A stretch of DNA of 64,000 nt from Arcobacter aquimarinus (GTDB lineage: Bacteria > Campylobacterota > Campylobacteria > Campylobacterales > Arcobacteraceae), in the NCBI RefSeq assembly GCF_013177635.1, contig NZ_CP030944.1, positions 1 through 64,000 of the forward strand, read 5' to 3'. The translations under genes and the position numbers were made by a program. The notes beneath the pieces are model-generated. The model saw only the letters and a list, made by a program, of their open reading frames with translations, did not search any database and was not told where the DNA came from. Positions within the stretch are counted from its first letter, which is position 1; every line of letters begins with the position of its first letter. Shown piece by piece: positions 36,615 to 44,899 of this stretch.

Positions 36615-37360
36615 GGTCTAACTCCAGCTAAAATTTCAACTATATGCATAACTTTAACTGGATTTTTATCTCTATTTATGATTCCATCCATATGCATAAG
36701 ACATGACATATCTGCACCTGTTATAATTTGTGCATTAGAATTTAGATGGTCTTTGATTCTATCTTTTCCCATCGCAACTGAAACAGCTTCTTCTGCAACA
36801 CTAAATGTTCCACCAAAACCACAGCATTCATCTTCTCTTTTTAAAGTTATAAGTTCTATATTAGGTACTTTTTCTAAAAGATTTTTTAATTTTGAGTTAT
36901 ATGGGATATTTAATTCACTTGCAGTTGCTAGTTTTAGAACTCTATGACCATGACAAGAGTTATGAATTCCTACTTTATAAGGGAAAGAGTGTTCAAATTT
37001 TATATTTTCAATTTTAATTATATCATGCAAAAATTCGCAAATTTCATAAATAGAAGCTTTTACCTTATTATAATCTTCATTATCATCAAAAAATTCACCG
37101 TAATGTTCTTTTACCATAGTAACACATGAACCACTAGGTGCAACTATATAATCATAATTTTTAAAAGTTTTTACAAAAGAAATAGCTAAATCTTTTACAT
37201 CTTTTGAGCAACCAGAATTTGCCATAGGTTGTCCACAGCAAGTTTGACTTAATGGATAATCAACATCTAATCCTTGATTTTTTAATATTTTATAAGTTGC
37301 TTTACAAACTAGAGGATAGAGTTCATTCATAAAACATGGAATAAATAGACCAATTTTCAT
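36611..37360 (-). CDS. lutA: L-lactate utilisation (Fe)-S oxidoreductase A
   Basis: LutA is the two-CCG-domain subunit of the LutABC L-lactate oxidase. The 249 residues carry FIPCFMNELYP at the N-terminus and the cysteine motifs TCCGQPMANSG (near 41) and ECCGFGGTFS (near 185). It is the first gene of the lutABC operon; a possible TATAAT (minus strand, complement of 37377-37382) lies just upstream, together with AAAGGAG at the start codon. Confidence 0.93.
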   Translation of the reverse strand: MKIGLFIPCFMNELYPLVCKATYKILKNQGLDVDYPLSQTCCGQPMANSGCSKDVKDLAISFVKTFKNYDYIVAPSGSCVTMVKEHYGEFFDDNEDYNKVKASIYEICEFLHDIIKIENIKFEHSFPYKVGIHNSCHGHRVLKLATASELNIPYNSKLKNLLEKVPNIELITLKREDECCGFGGTFSVAEEAVSVAMGKDRIKDHLNSNAQIITGADMSCLMHMDGIINRDKNPVKVMHIVEILAGVRP

Positions 37361-37420
37361 ATTTTCTCCTTTATTAATTATAGCAATTCTATATTCAAAA
37401 TATGAGAAACTTATGATATT

Positions 37421-38008
37421 TTATTTTTCTAAATAAATTGAGATATCGTTTTGTAAATAATCTTCTTTTATAGTAACATTTTTTGTCAATTTCTTTGAAT
37501 GTTCTATAATATCTTTAATATTTATATTTGTTAAGGGGTCGTTTTTTAAGAAATTAAAAGCAAAACCTTTTTTTGAAAAGATAAAACATTTTTCTATAAA
37601 AATAAATATTTTTTCTTTTTGCAATAAATTCATTGCTCCACTACAAACATAATAATCAGCTTCTATTAATTCATCTTTTAAAATATCAATTATTTTAAAA
37701 TCCACATTAATAAATCTCTTTTTTGCAAGCTCAATCATCATCTCTTCACAATCTATTCCTAAATAATTAAAAGGTTTTTTATGTGAATCAAATAGATAAT
37801 TATAATATTCTCCAAGTCCACATCCTGCATCTATTATATAAGAGGATTCTACGTCTTTTATAAAACTTGTTAAAATTTCAAATCTTTTATATTGAGTATA
37901 TTGAGAGTTCCAATGAACTCCTTTTGCGCTAATTCCATATTTAGTTAAAGATTTTTTGTAGAACTCTGTATTGTCTTTTTTATGATTTGATTTGTTCAAT
38001 TTGTACAT
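37421..38008 (-). CDS. SAM-dependent methyltransferase (class I)
   Basis: The protein of about 195 residues has the class I methyltransferase motif I IIDAGCGLGEYYNYLF followed by LGIDCEEMMIELAKKR, and a motif IV-like ADYYVCSGAMNLL. The acceptor is unknown. I place the start at the ATG at 38008, where similarity to family members would begin (YGISAKGVHWNSQYTQYKRFEIL). A start 60 bp earlier is open but would overlap the deaminase gene by 89 bp. With this start the overlap is 29 bp. Confidence 0.72.
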   Translation of the reverse strand: MYKLNKSNHKKDNTEFYKKSLTKYGISAKGVHWNSQYTQYKRFEILTSFIKDVESSYIIDAGCGLGEYYNYLFDSHKKPFNYLGIDCEEMMIELAKKRFINVDFKIIDILKDELIEADYYVCSGAMNLLQKEKIFIFIEKCFIFSKKGFAFNFLKNDPLTNINIKDIIEHSKKLTKNVTIKEDYLQNDISIYLEK

Positions 38009-38417
38009 TATTGTCTTTAATAAATTTTGAAATAATTTCAGAATTTGTATGTTCGTAAGCTTTTTCATAAACTATTCTTTTTATCCCACTTGCAATTAGA
38101 TTTTTAGAACATTCACTACAAGGCTCAAGAGTTACATAAATAGTTGCACCTTCTATTGAAATACCTTTTCTAGCTGCCCAAATTATTGCATTCATTTCAG
38201 CGTGAATTTCATAAGTTTTTGACCATTCGTGATGATCTTTTGTATATTCTCCATTCCAATGGTCACTACAGTTTTTGTAACCAGCTGGTGTTCCATTATA
38301 TCCTGTTGATAAAATTCTTCCATCTTTTACAATTACTGCTCCAACTTGTTTTGATACACATTTTGAAGCAAGTGCTATTTCTTTTGCGATATTTATAAAA
38401 CTTCTATCGTTTAACAT
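37980..38417 (-). CDS. dCMP deaminase-like cytidine deaminase family protein
   Basis: The 145-residue zinc enzyme has the cytidine-deaminase motifs IHAEMNAIIWAARKG (near residue 72) and PCSECSKNLI (near 98), giving the His and two Cys zinc ligands and the catalytic Glu. GYNGTPAGYKNCSD near 39 is typical of dCMP deaminases and ComEB-like proteins. It probably converts dCMP to dUMP to feed thymidylate synthesis. It overlaps the methyltransferase gene by 29 bp on the same strand. Confidence 0.85.
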   Translation of the reverse strand: MLNDRSFINIAKEIALASKCVSKQVGAVIVKDGRILSTGYNGTPAGYKNCSDHWNGEYTKDHHEWSKTYEIHAEMNAIIWAARKGISIEGATIYVTLEPCSECSKNLIASGIKRIVYEKAYEHTNSEIISKFIKDNNVQIEQIKS

Positions 38418-38483
38418 AATATTCCTAGAATTAATTTTTTATATTATATCAAAAAGATATTTTAATTATTAAACTTAAATAAA

Positions 38484-38542
38484 GCTTATTTAAATAAGCA
38501 AAAATATATTTATCAGAAAAAATGTGATATTATCAGAAAAAA
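38484..38542 (+). promoter_or_regulatory. Repeats upstream of accB
   Basis: A 16-bp perfect palindrome GCTTATTTAAATAAGC (38484-38499) is followed by two identical copies of TTATCAGAAAAAA (38510-38522 and 38530-38542), exactly 20 bp apart (about two helical turns). TATTAT within the second-copy region could be a -10 box. The arrangement suggests a regulator binding site for the fatty acid operon. Confidence 0.45.
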
Positions 38543-38567
38543 TTTTACTAAATAAAAAAGGCTAAGT

Positions 38568-39032
38568 ATGGATTTTAAAGACATCAAAGAATTAATAAGA
38601 GTTTTCGACAAGAGTGAACTTAACAAGTTAAAAGTTAAAGAAGGTGAATTCGAAATCTCTATGCAAAGAGGTTTTGAAAGTGGTGTAACAACAGTTACAA
38701 CTTCAACTGTTGCACAAGCTCCAGCGGCTGTTGCAGCTCCTGTAACTATATCAGCTCCTGTTGTTACTGAAACTTCAATAGCACCAAAAAGTGGAGATTT
38801 TATAACTTCTCCAATGGTTGGAACTTTCTATTCTTCTCCTTCTCCTGAGTCTCCTGCATTTGTTGAAGTAGGAAGCACTGTTAAAAAAGGACAAACTCTT
38901 TGTATATTAGAAGCAATGAAAATCATGAACGAAGTTGAAGCTGAATTTGATTGTAAAATTTTAGAAATTTTAGTTAAAGATGGTTCTCCTGTAGAATATG
39001 ATATGCCTATATTCTGCGTTGAAAAGCTATAA
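38568..39032 (+). CDS. accB: Acetyl-CoA carboxylase biotin carboxyl carrier protein
   Basis: AccB carries biotin for the acetyl-CoA carboxylase reaction, the first step of fatty acid synthesis. The 154-residue protein has the usual N-terminal helix, an Ala/Pro/Thr-rich linker (about residues 40-75) and the biotinyl domain ending with biotin-accepting Lys118 in CILEAMKIMNEVEA. accC begins 9 bp downstream and is certainly co-transcribed. Confidence 0.97.
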   Translation: MDFKDIKELIRVFDKSELNKLKVKEGEFEISMQRGFESGVTTVTTSTVAQAPAAVAAPVTISAPVVTETSIAPKSGDFITSPMVGTFYSSPSPESPAFVEVGSTVKKGQTLCILEAMKIMNEVEAEFDCKILEILVKDGSPVEYDMPIFCVEKL

Positions 39033-39041
39033 GAGTTAAGT

Positions 39042-40394
39042 ATGGCAGAAATTAAAAAAATTTTAATAGCTAACAGAGGAGAAATCGTTCAAAGAGCTGT
39101 TAGAACAATAAGAGAAATGGGAAAAAAATCAGTTGCTATTTATAGTGCTGGTGATAAAAATGCATCATATTTAAAACATGCAGATGAAGCTGTTTGTATT
39201 GGTGGTGCAAAATCAAGTGAGTCTTACTTAAATATTCCAGCAATTATAACAGCTGCTGAAATGACAGGTTGTGATGCAATTTTCCCAGGATATGGTTTTT
39301 TATCTGAAAATCAAGATTTTGTAGAAATTTGTAGATTACACAATATCAAATTTATTGGTCCATCTGTTGAAGTAATGGAAAAAATGGCTGATAAATCTAA
39401 AGCAAAAGAAGAGATGATTAAAGCTGGTGTACCTGTTGTTCCAGGTTCAAAAGGTGCTGTACATTCTGTTGCTGAAGGTAAAAAAGTTGCTCTTGAAATA
39501 GGTTATCCAATAATGGCAAAAGCTGCTGCTGGTGGTGGTGGAAGAGGAATGAGACTTATCAAAGATGAGTCTGAATTCGATCAACTATTTATGGCTGCTT
39601 CAAGTGAAGCTCTTGCTGCATTTGGTGATGGGACAATGTATCTTGAAAGATTTATTAGTAATCCAAGACATATTGAAGTTCAAGTTGTTGGAGATTCTCA
39701 TGGTAATGCAATTCACATTGGTGAAAGAGATTGTTCTTTACAAAGAAGACATCAAAAAGTTATCGAAGAATCACCTGCTATTTTATTAAATGAAGAAACA
39801 AGACAAAAACTTTTAGATGTTGCAGTTAAGGCTACAAAATATTTAAAATATGAAGGTGCAGGAACTTTTGAATTTTTAGCTGATGATAAACAAAATATCT
39901 ATTTTATGGAAATGAATACAAGACTTCAAGTTGAGCATCCTGTTTCTGAAATGGTTTCAGGAATTGATATTGTTGAACTTATGATTAAAGTAGCTGAAGG
40001 TGAAAAAGTTCCAGCTCAAGAATCTATTAAATTTAGAGGTCATGCTATTGAGTGTAGAATCACAGCAGAAGATCCAAATACATTTTTACCATGTCCAGGA
40101 AAAGTTACTCAATGGATGGTTCCAGGAGGAAGAAATGTAAGAGTTGATTCACATGTTTATACAAACTATGTTGTTCCACCTTATTATGATTCAATGATTG
40201 GTAAACTAATTGTTTGGGGAAGAGATAGAAATAAAGCTATAAATATTATGAAAAGAGCTTTAAAAGAGTTTGAAGTAGATGGAATTAAAACAACTATTCC
40301 ATTCCATCAAAAAATGATGGAAAACGAAGATTTTATTTCAAATAATTATGATACTAAATACTTAGAGAACTATAAAGGTTTAGAGGATTTATAA
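39042..40394 (+). CDS. accC: Acetyl-CoA carboxylase biotin carboxylase subunit
   Basis: AccC carboxylates the biotin on AccB using ATP and bicarbonate. The 450-residue length is normal. ATP-grasp features are visible: IANRGEIVQRAVRTIREMG at the N-terminus, the glycine-rich loop KAAAGGGGRGMRLIK near residue 159, the HIGERDCSLQRRHQKVIEE region near 226, and the EMNTRLQVEHPVSEMV motif near 288. A terminator hairpin follows within 5 bp of the stop. Confidence 0.98.
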   Translation: MAEIKKILIANRGEIVQRAVRTIREMGKKSVAIYSAGDKNASYLKHADEAVCIGGAKSSESYLNIPAIITAAEMTGCDAIFPGYGFLSENQDFVEICRLHNIKFIGPSVEVMEKMADKSKAKEEMIKAGVPVVPGSKGAVHSVAEGKKVALEIGYPIMAKAAAGGGGRGMRLIKDESEFDQLFMAASSEALAAFGDGTMYLERFISNPRHIEVQVVGDSHGNAIHIGERDCSLQRRHQKVIEESPAILLNEETRQKLLDVAVKATKYLKYEGAGTFEFLADDKQNIYFMEMNTRLQVEHPVSEMVSGIDIVELMIKVAEGEKVPAQESIKFRGHAIECRITAEDPNTFLPCPGKVTQWMVPGGRNVRVDSHVYTNYVVPPYYDSMIGKLIVWGRDRNKAINIMKRALKEFEVDGIKTTIPFHQKMMENEDFISNNYDTKYLENYKGLEDL

Positions 40395-40398
40395 GATT

Positions 40399-40416
40399 AA
40401 GAGCTTTGCTCTTTTT
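40399..40416 (+). terminator. Terminator of the accBC operon
   Basis: AAGAGC (40399-40404), a TTT loop and GCTCTT (40408-40413) run into T residues: a short but classic intrinsic terminator. Confidence 0.75.
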
Positions 40417-40485
40417 CTTAAAGCTTAAATTTATCTAAAAATAGATATACTCCGCGAAATTATACACATTTATATACCCATTTTA

Positions 40486-40600
40486 CTTTGATTTTATATC
40501 AAAGATTCATTTTTCAAAACTGACTTACTTGCAAGACTCAAATTGCGTTTTAATTGTACATTTATGGGAGATTTAAATCTAGCTTATATAACCGTGTGTA
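40486..40600 (+). promoter_or_regulatory. Upstream region of the DEAD-box helicase gene
   Basis: The 237-bp gap before the helicase holds two visible signals besides the accBC terminator. One is a hairpin CTTTGAT/ATCAAAG (40486-40492 with 40498-40504). The other is a perfect palindrome AGATTTAAATCT (40569-40580), just before a TATATAAC -10-like element. A cold-shock type leader is possible for such helicases but is not shown. Confidence 0.4.
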
Positions 40601-40631
40601 TTTTTAATAAATCATATACTAAGGTAAAAAA

Positions 40632-42194
40632 ATGACATTTAATGAATTCAATTTCAAAGAACAATTACAAAAAGCAATCGATGATGCAGGTTTTAAAGAG
40701 CCAAGTCCTATTCAAGAACAAGCTATTCCGTTCATATTAGCAGGTAAAGATATTGTTGGTCAAGCACATACAGGTACAGGTAAAACAGCAGCATTTGGAC
40801 TTCCTATTTTAAATAAATTAAAAGGAAAATCAGGAGTTGAGGCTGTTGTTATTGTTCCAACAAGAGAACTTGCAATGCAAGTTTCAGATGAAATATATAG
40901 ATTTGGAAAACTTTTGGGAATTAATACAGCAACAGTTTATGGTGGGCAAGCGTATGCTAGACAAATTAAATTAATTGAAAATGCAAGTGTTATTATTGCA
41001 ACTCCTGGTAGATTTTTAGATTTATTAAGAGGTGATAAAATTGATATAAAACCTGATTTTGTTATTCTTGATGAAGCTGATGAGATGCTTGATATGGGAT
41101 TTTTAGATGATATTAAAGAAATTTTTACTTTCTTACCAAAAGAGAGACAAACTCTATTATTCTCTGCAACTATGCCAACAGCTATTAAAAATCTTGCAAA
41201 AACTATCTTAAATGAGCCAGAATTTGTAACTTTAACAAAAAGTGATGTGACAAATTCAAAAATTACTCAAACTTTCTATGTTGTTGATGAAAGAGAAAGA
41301 GATGATGCTCTTATTAGACTATACGACTATAAAAATCCAAGTAAATCAATTATTTTCTGTAGAACTAAAAAAGAAGTGGATAGATTATCAACATTTATGG
41401 TTTCTCAAGGATTTATGGCAAAAGGTCTTCATGGTGATATGGAACAAAGACAAAGAGAAGAGGCTATTAGAGCATTTAAAACTTCAAAATTAGAAATTTT
41501 AATTGCAACGGATGTTGCAGCACGTGGACTTGATGTAAATGATGTATCACACGTATTTAATTATCATTTACCGTTTGATTCAGAGTCTTATGTTCATAGA
41601 ATTGGAAGAACTGGTCGTGCTGGTAAAGAAGGAGTAGCTGTATCTATTGTAACTCCTCATGAATTTAGAATGTTACAAAAAATCGAAAAAAATATAGGAA
41701 CTAAATTAGAACCTAAAATTGTTCCAAATATTGATTCTGTAAAAGTTAAAAAAATAGCAGAACTAAAACAACAAATTAGTGAGCAAGAGATAAAAGATTA
41801 TGCTTTAGCATTAGTTGAAGAATTAAAAGAAGAGTTTGATATTTCAACAATTGCATTTAAATTAGCTTCAATGATTTCAGCATCTACTTATGTTCAAGGA
41901 AACAATAATATTGGTAAGTCAGAGTCTGATATAAAAAGATTAATAGAAAATTCATCAAGATATGAAGGTGAAGGTTCATCTGGAAGAAATTCAAGAGGTG
42001 GAAGATTTGGCTCAAGAGGCGGTTCAAGAAGTGGTGATTCAAGAGGTGGAAGATCAGATAGAAACTCAAGAGGTGGTGATAGAAATAGAGCACCAAGAGG
42101 TGATAGACCAGCTTCTGATAGATCTAATAAACCAAGAACAGACAGACCAAGAAGTGATAGACCATCAGGTGACAGAAGTAGAAAGAGAGATTAA
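40632..42194 (+). CDS. DEAD-box ATP-dependent RNA helicase
   Basis: This 520-residue RNA helicase has all core motifs: Q motif (FKEPSPIQEQAIP), motif I (AHTGTGKTAA near 50), DEADEMLD (motif II near 150), SAT (motif III), and HRIGRTGRAGKEG (motif VI near 322). After the core come about 60 residues rich in Arg, Gly, Ser and Asp (RGGRSDRNSRGG-like), an RNA-binding tail typical of DeaD/CsdA and RhlE-type helicases. It likely helps unfold rRNA and mRNA in ribosome assembly or cold adaptation. The stop codon lies inside a terminator hairpin. Confidence 0.94.
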   Translation: MTFNEFNFKEQLQKAIDDAGFKEPSPIQEQAIPFILAGKDIVGQAHTGTGKTAAFGLPILNKLKGKSGVEAVVIVPTRELAMQVSDEIYRFGKLLGINTATVYGGQAYARQIKLIENASVIIATPGRFLDLLRGDKIDIKPDFVILDEADEMLDMGFLDDIKEIFTFLPKERQTLLFSATMPTAIKNLAKTILNEPEFVTLTKSDVTNSKITQTFYVVDERERDDALIRLYDYKNPSKSIIFCRTKKEVDRLSTFMVSQGFMAKGLHGDMEQRQREEAIRAFKTSKLEILIATDVAARGLDVNDVSHVFNYHLPFDSESYVHRIGRTGRAGKEGVAVSIVTPHEFRMLQKIEKNIGTKLEPKIVPNIDSVKVKKIAELKQQISEQEIKDYALALVEELKEEFDISTIAFKLASMISASTYVQGNNNIGKSESDIKRLIENSSRYEGEGSSGRNSRGGRFGSRGGSRSGDSRGGRSDRNSRGGDRNRAPRGDRPASDRSNKPRTDRPRSDRPSGDRSRKRD

Positions 42195-42205
42195 TCTCTC
42201 TTTTT
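42182..42205 (+). terminator. Terminator containing the helicase stop codon
   Basis: A 22-bp perfect palindrome AAAGAGAGAT/TA/ATCTCTCTTT includes the last codons and the TAA (42192-42194) and is followed by T residues. Confidence 0.75.
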
Positions 42206-42318
42206 AAATAAATAATTTTATTTCCTCTTTTAACTTAAGCTTTTTTAAAGCTTTGCTAAGAATAATCCGACTATAATATTATCAAATAATAATTACAAAA
42301 CAATTACAAAGGGTTCCC

Positions 42319-43905
42319 TTGGATATCAAAACTCTCAACAAAATTGAAAAAGCAAGAGATAAAACATTGCCTGATTTTGCAAAGCTTTCATTAGCTTTAT
42401 TATTTATAGTAGTAGTATTTTTATGGTCGTACACTTCTCATGGAAACGTTCCTAATAATACATTTTTAATAATTGGTGCGATATTTGGTGCTTATATGGC
42501 TATGAATATTGGTGCAAATGATGTTGCAAATAATGTTGGACCTGCAGTTGGTTCTAAAGCTATAACATTAGGTGGTGCTATTTTAGTTGCGGCTATTTTT
42601 GAGGCTTTGGGTGCATTTATAGCAGGAGGAGATGTTGTAAATACTATTAAAGGGGGAATAATTGACCCTTCAATGATTACAAATCCTGATATTTTTATTT
42701 GGGCAATGACAGCAGCACTTTTATCAGGTGCTTTATGGTTAAATTTTGCAACTTCAATTGGTGCACCAGTTTCAACTACACATTCAATTATTGGTGGTGT
42801 AATGGGAGGTGGAGTTGCAGCTGTTGGGTTTGCTTTAGTTAATTGGGACACAATTGGTAAAATTGTAATTTCATGGATAATATCTCCTTTATTAGGGGCA
42901 TTAGTAGCTGCTGGATTTTTGTATTTTATAAAAAAACAGATTTTATATAAATCTGATTTATTAGATGCATCAAAAAAGATAGTACCACTATTAATAGCAA
43001 TTATGGCTTGGGCTTTTAGTACGTATTTAATATTAAAAGGATTAAAGGTTTTAATTAAATTAGATTTTATTTCTGCATCTATTATTGGTTTATTTATAGC
43101 CATTGGAACATATTTTTTAGTTAAACCTTTAATTATAAAAGCTGCTAATAATTTAGCAAATGATAGAGCATCGGTTAATAAATTATTTAATATTCCTTTA
43201 ATTTTTTCAGCAGCATTACTTTCTTTTGCTCATGGTGCAAATGATGTTGCAAATGCTATTGGACCACTTGCTGCAATAAATGATGCTATTATGAATTCAG
43301 GAGTATCAACAAAAGCACAAATACCATTTTGGGTTATGGCTGTTGGTGCTTTGGGTCTTGTAATCGGTCTTGCTTTATATGGACCTAAACTTATAAAAAC
43401 TGTAGGTTCTGAAATTACTGAACTTGATCAAATGAGAGCTTATTCTATAGCAATGGCTGCATCTTTAACTGTAATTATTGCAAGTCAGTTGGGACTACCT
43501 GTTTCTTCAACTCATATTGCAATTGGTGGAGTTTTTGGAGTTGGATTTTTAAGAGAATATTTGGATTCTAACGAAAAAAATTATATGCAAGATATTAGAA
43601 AAAAATTTAAAAAGCATAAAAAAGAGTTAGATTCTATGCAAGAAGAGTTAGAAAAGCTTGAATTAATCAAAGATAAATCAAAAGCTAATTATATGAAAAT
43701 TGTTGAGTTATATAAAAAGATTGATGATAGAGAAGATATAGTTAAGCAAGATAGAAAAGATGTAAAAGATGCAAAAAGTACAAAATATGTGAAAAGAGAT
43801 GCAGTTAAAAAGATAGTTGCTGCGTGGATTATTACTGTTCCTGCTACTGCTATTCTAGCTGCTGCTATATTTTTTATGATAAAAGGAATTATGATACAAG
43901 CATAG
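42319..43905 (+). CDS. pit: Inorganic phosphate transporter, PiT family
   Basis: PiT proteins are low-affinity proton- or metal-coupled phosphate symporters in the inner membrane. The 528-residue protein has the duplicated signature GANDVANNVGPAVGSKA (near residue 74) and HGANDVANAIGPLAAI (near 306), and about ten membrane helices. Before the last helix it has a long charged segment (about 415-495) with a KKFKKHKKELDSMQEELEKL coiled coil, which is common in this family branch. The start is TTG at 42319, with AAAGGG upstream. The stop codon is inside a hairpin. Confidence 0.93.
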   Translation: MDIKTLNKIEKARDKTLPDFAKLSLALLFIVVVFLWSYTSHGNVPNNTFLIIGAIFGAYMAMNIGANDVANNVGPAVGSKAITLGGAILVAAIFEALGAFIAGGDVVNTIKGGIIDPSMITNPDIFIWAMTAALLSGALWLNFATSIGAPVSTTHSIIGGVMGGGVAAVGFALVNWDTIGKIVISWIISPLLGALVAAGFLYFIKKQILYKSDLLDASKKIVPLLIAIMAWAFSTYLILKGLKVLIKLDFISASIIGLFIAIGTYFLVKPLIIKAANNLANDRASVNKLFNIPLIFSAALLSFAHGANDVANAIGPLAAINDAIMNSGVSTKAQIPFWVMAVGALGLVIGLALYGPKLIKTVGSEITELDQMRAYSIAMAASLTVIIASQLGLPVSSTHIAIGGVFGVGFLREYLDSNEKNYMQDIRKKFKKHKKELDSMQEELEKLELIKDKSKANYMKIVELYKKIDDREDIVKQDRKDVKDAKSTKYVKRDAVKKIVAAWIITVPATAILAAAIFFMIKGIMIQA

Positions 43906-43925
43906 GATTACTCCTATCCTTGTAT
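43894..43925 (+). terminator. Hairpin containing the pit stop codon
   Basis: ATACAAG-c-ATAGGA pairs with TCCTAT-c-CTTGTAT around a 4-base loop: 13 base pairs with one internal mismatch. The TAG at 43903-43905 is inside the left arm. No long T-run follows, so termination strength is uncertain. Confidence 0.6.
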
Positions 43926-43979
43926 ATAAATTTTAACTTTATTGATGTTACAATCTTGCAAAAATTTTAGGAATTCTAA

Positions 43980-44894
43980 ATCGAAGCAATACTTTCAGTT
44001 TTACCAGTCTATTTTTTTATTTTATTAGGATTTACAGCAAAAAAAATCTTTACAAATGAAATAAATGAAAAGACTTTAGTATTATTATCACTATATTTTT
44101 TTCAACCTATTTTAATATTTTGGGGATTAACAAAAGCTCCAATAAATTATGAGTTTATAGCATCTCCATTTTTTTATTTAGTTATCGTTCTTTTTTGTTT
44201 GATTCTTCTTCTTTTTTTATCAAAGATTTTTTTTAAATCAAGAACAGAAGAATCTATATATTTAGCAACTTCACTTGTAGGTAATACTGGTAATTTAGGT
44301 ATTCCTCTTGGAATTGCACTTTTTGGAGTTGAATCAGTTCCTTATACAAGTATTATAAATATAGCCAACATTATATTTATTTATATATTTTCTGTTTATT
44401 TCTTTGCAAGAGAACAATTTTCTATAAAAGAAGCTATTTTTTCAATTTTAAAAATTCCAGGTATTTGGTTTGCATTACTTGCATTATTTGTTAATTATCA
44501 TGAAATAACAATAAACAAACATATTTATACAGCATTAGAAATGGGTGCTTATACTTCTATGGTTATTCAACTTTTAATATTTGGTATCTATTTATATAGT
44601 GTTAAGATAAAAACTATCCCTTGGCATTTAACTTTACATATAAATTTTGTAAAACATATTTTATTACCTATTATTGGAATAATTATAGTTGTTAATTTTA
44701 CTCAATTAGACTCTTTTGTAGCTTCAATATTGATTATGGAACTTATGGTCCCACTTGCAGTTAATAATGTTAATATTGCAGCTTTATATAATTGTAAACC
44801 ATTTGATGTAGCTGCAACAGTTTTAGTCTCTACAGCTTTATTTGTTGGACTGTTGTATTTTTATATTTATATCATCGAATATTTTATTAAGTAG
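43980..44894 (+). CDS. AEC-family (auxin efflux carrier-like) transporter with apparent ATC start
   Basis: The frame encodes a complete AEC permease of about 304 residues, with ten hydrophobic helices and the TSLVGNTGNLGIPLGIALFG signature. It opens (I/M)EAILSVLPVYFFILLGF, exactly like AEC N-termini. The first codon is ATC at 43980, immediately preceded in frame by TAA, with AGGA 7 bp upstream of it. The frame contains no ATG, GTG or TTG until a TTG at 44199, which would remove two helices. So it either starts at ATC or has lost its ATG by mutation or a sequencing error. Substrate is unknown. Confidence 0.75.
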   Translation: MEAILSVLPVYFFILLGFTAKKIFTNEINEKTLVLLSLYFFQPILIFWGLTKAPINYEFIASPFFYLVIVLFCLILLLFLSKIFFKSRTEESIYLATSLVGNTGNLGIPLGIALFGVESVPYTSIINIANIIFIYIFSVYFFAREQFSIKEAIFSILKIPGIWFALLALFVNYHEITINKHIYTALEMGAYTSMVIQLLIFGIYLYSVKIKTIPWHLTLHINFVKHILLPIIGIIIVVNFTQLDSFVASILIMELMVPLAVNNVNIAALYNCKPFDVAATVLVSTALFVGLLYFYIYIIEYFIK

Positions 44895-44899
44895 TTTAT

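Noticed and set aside
38009-38068. Longer methyltransferase start at 38068
   Set aside because: It has no Shine-Dalgarno and would overlap the deaminase gene by 89 bp. Homology-like sequence begins after the ATG at 38008.
42492-43103. 203-codon minus-strand ORF inside pit
   Set aside because: It is the antisense shadow of a real transporter gene with low-complexity composition and no ribosome binding site.
44199-44894. AEC transporter starting at the internal TTG
   Set aside because: It would delete the first two membrane helices. The upstream frame continues as a normal AEC N-terminus to the ATC at 43980.
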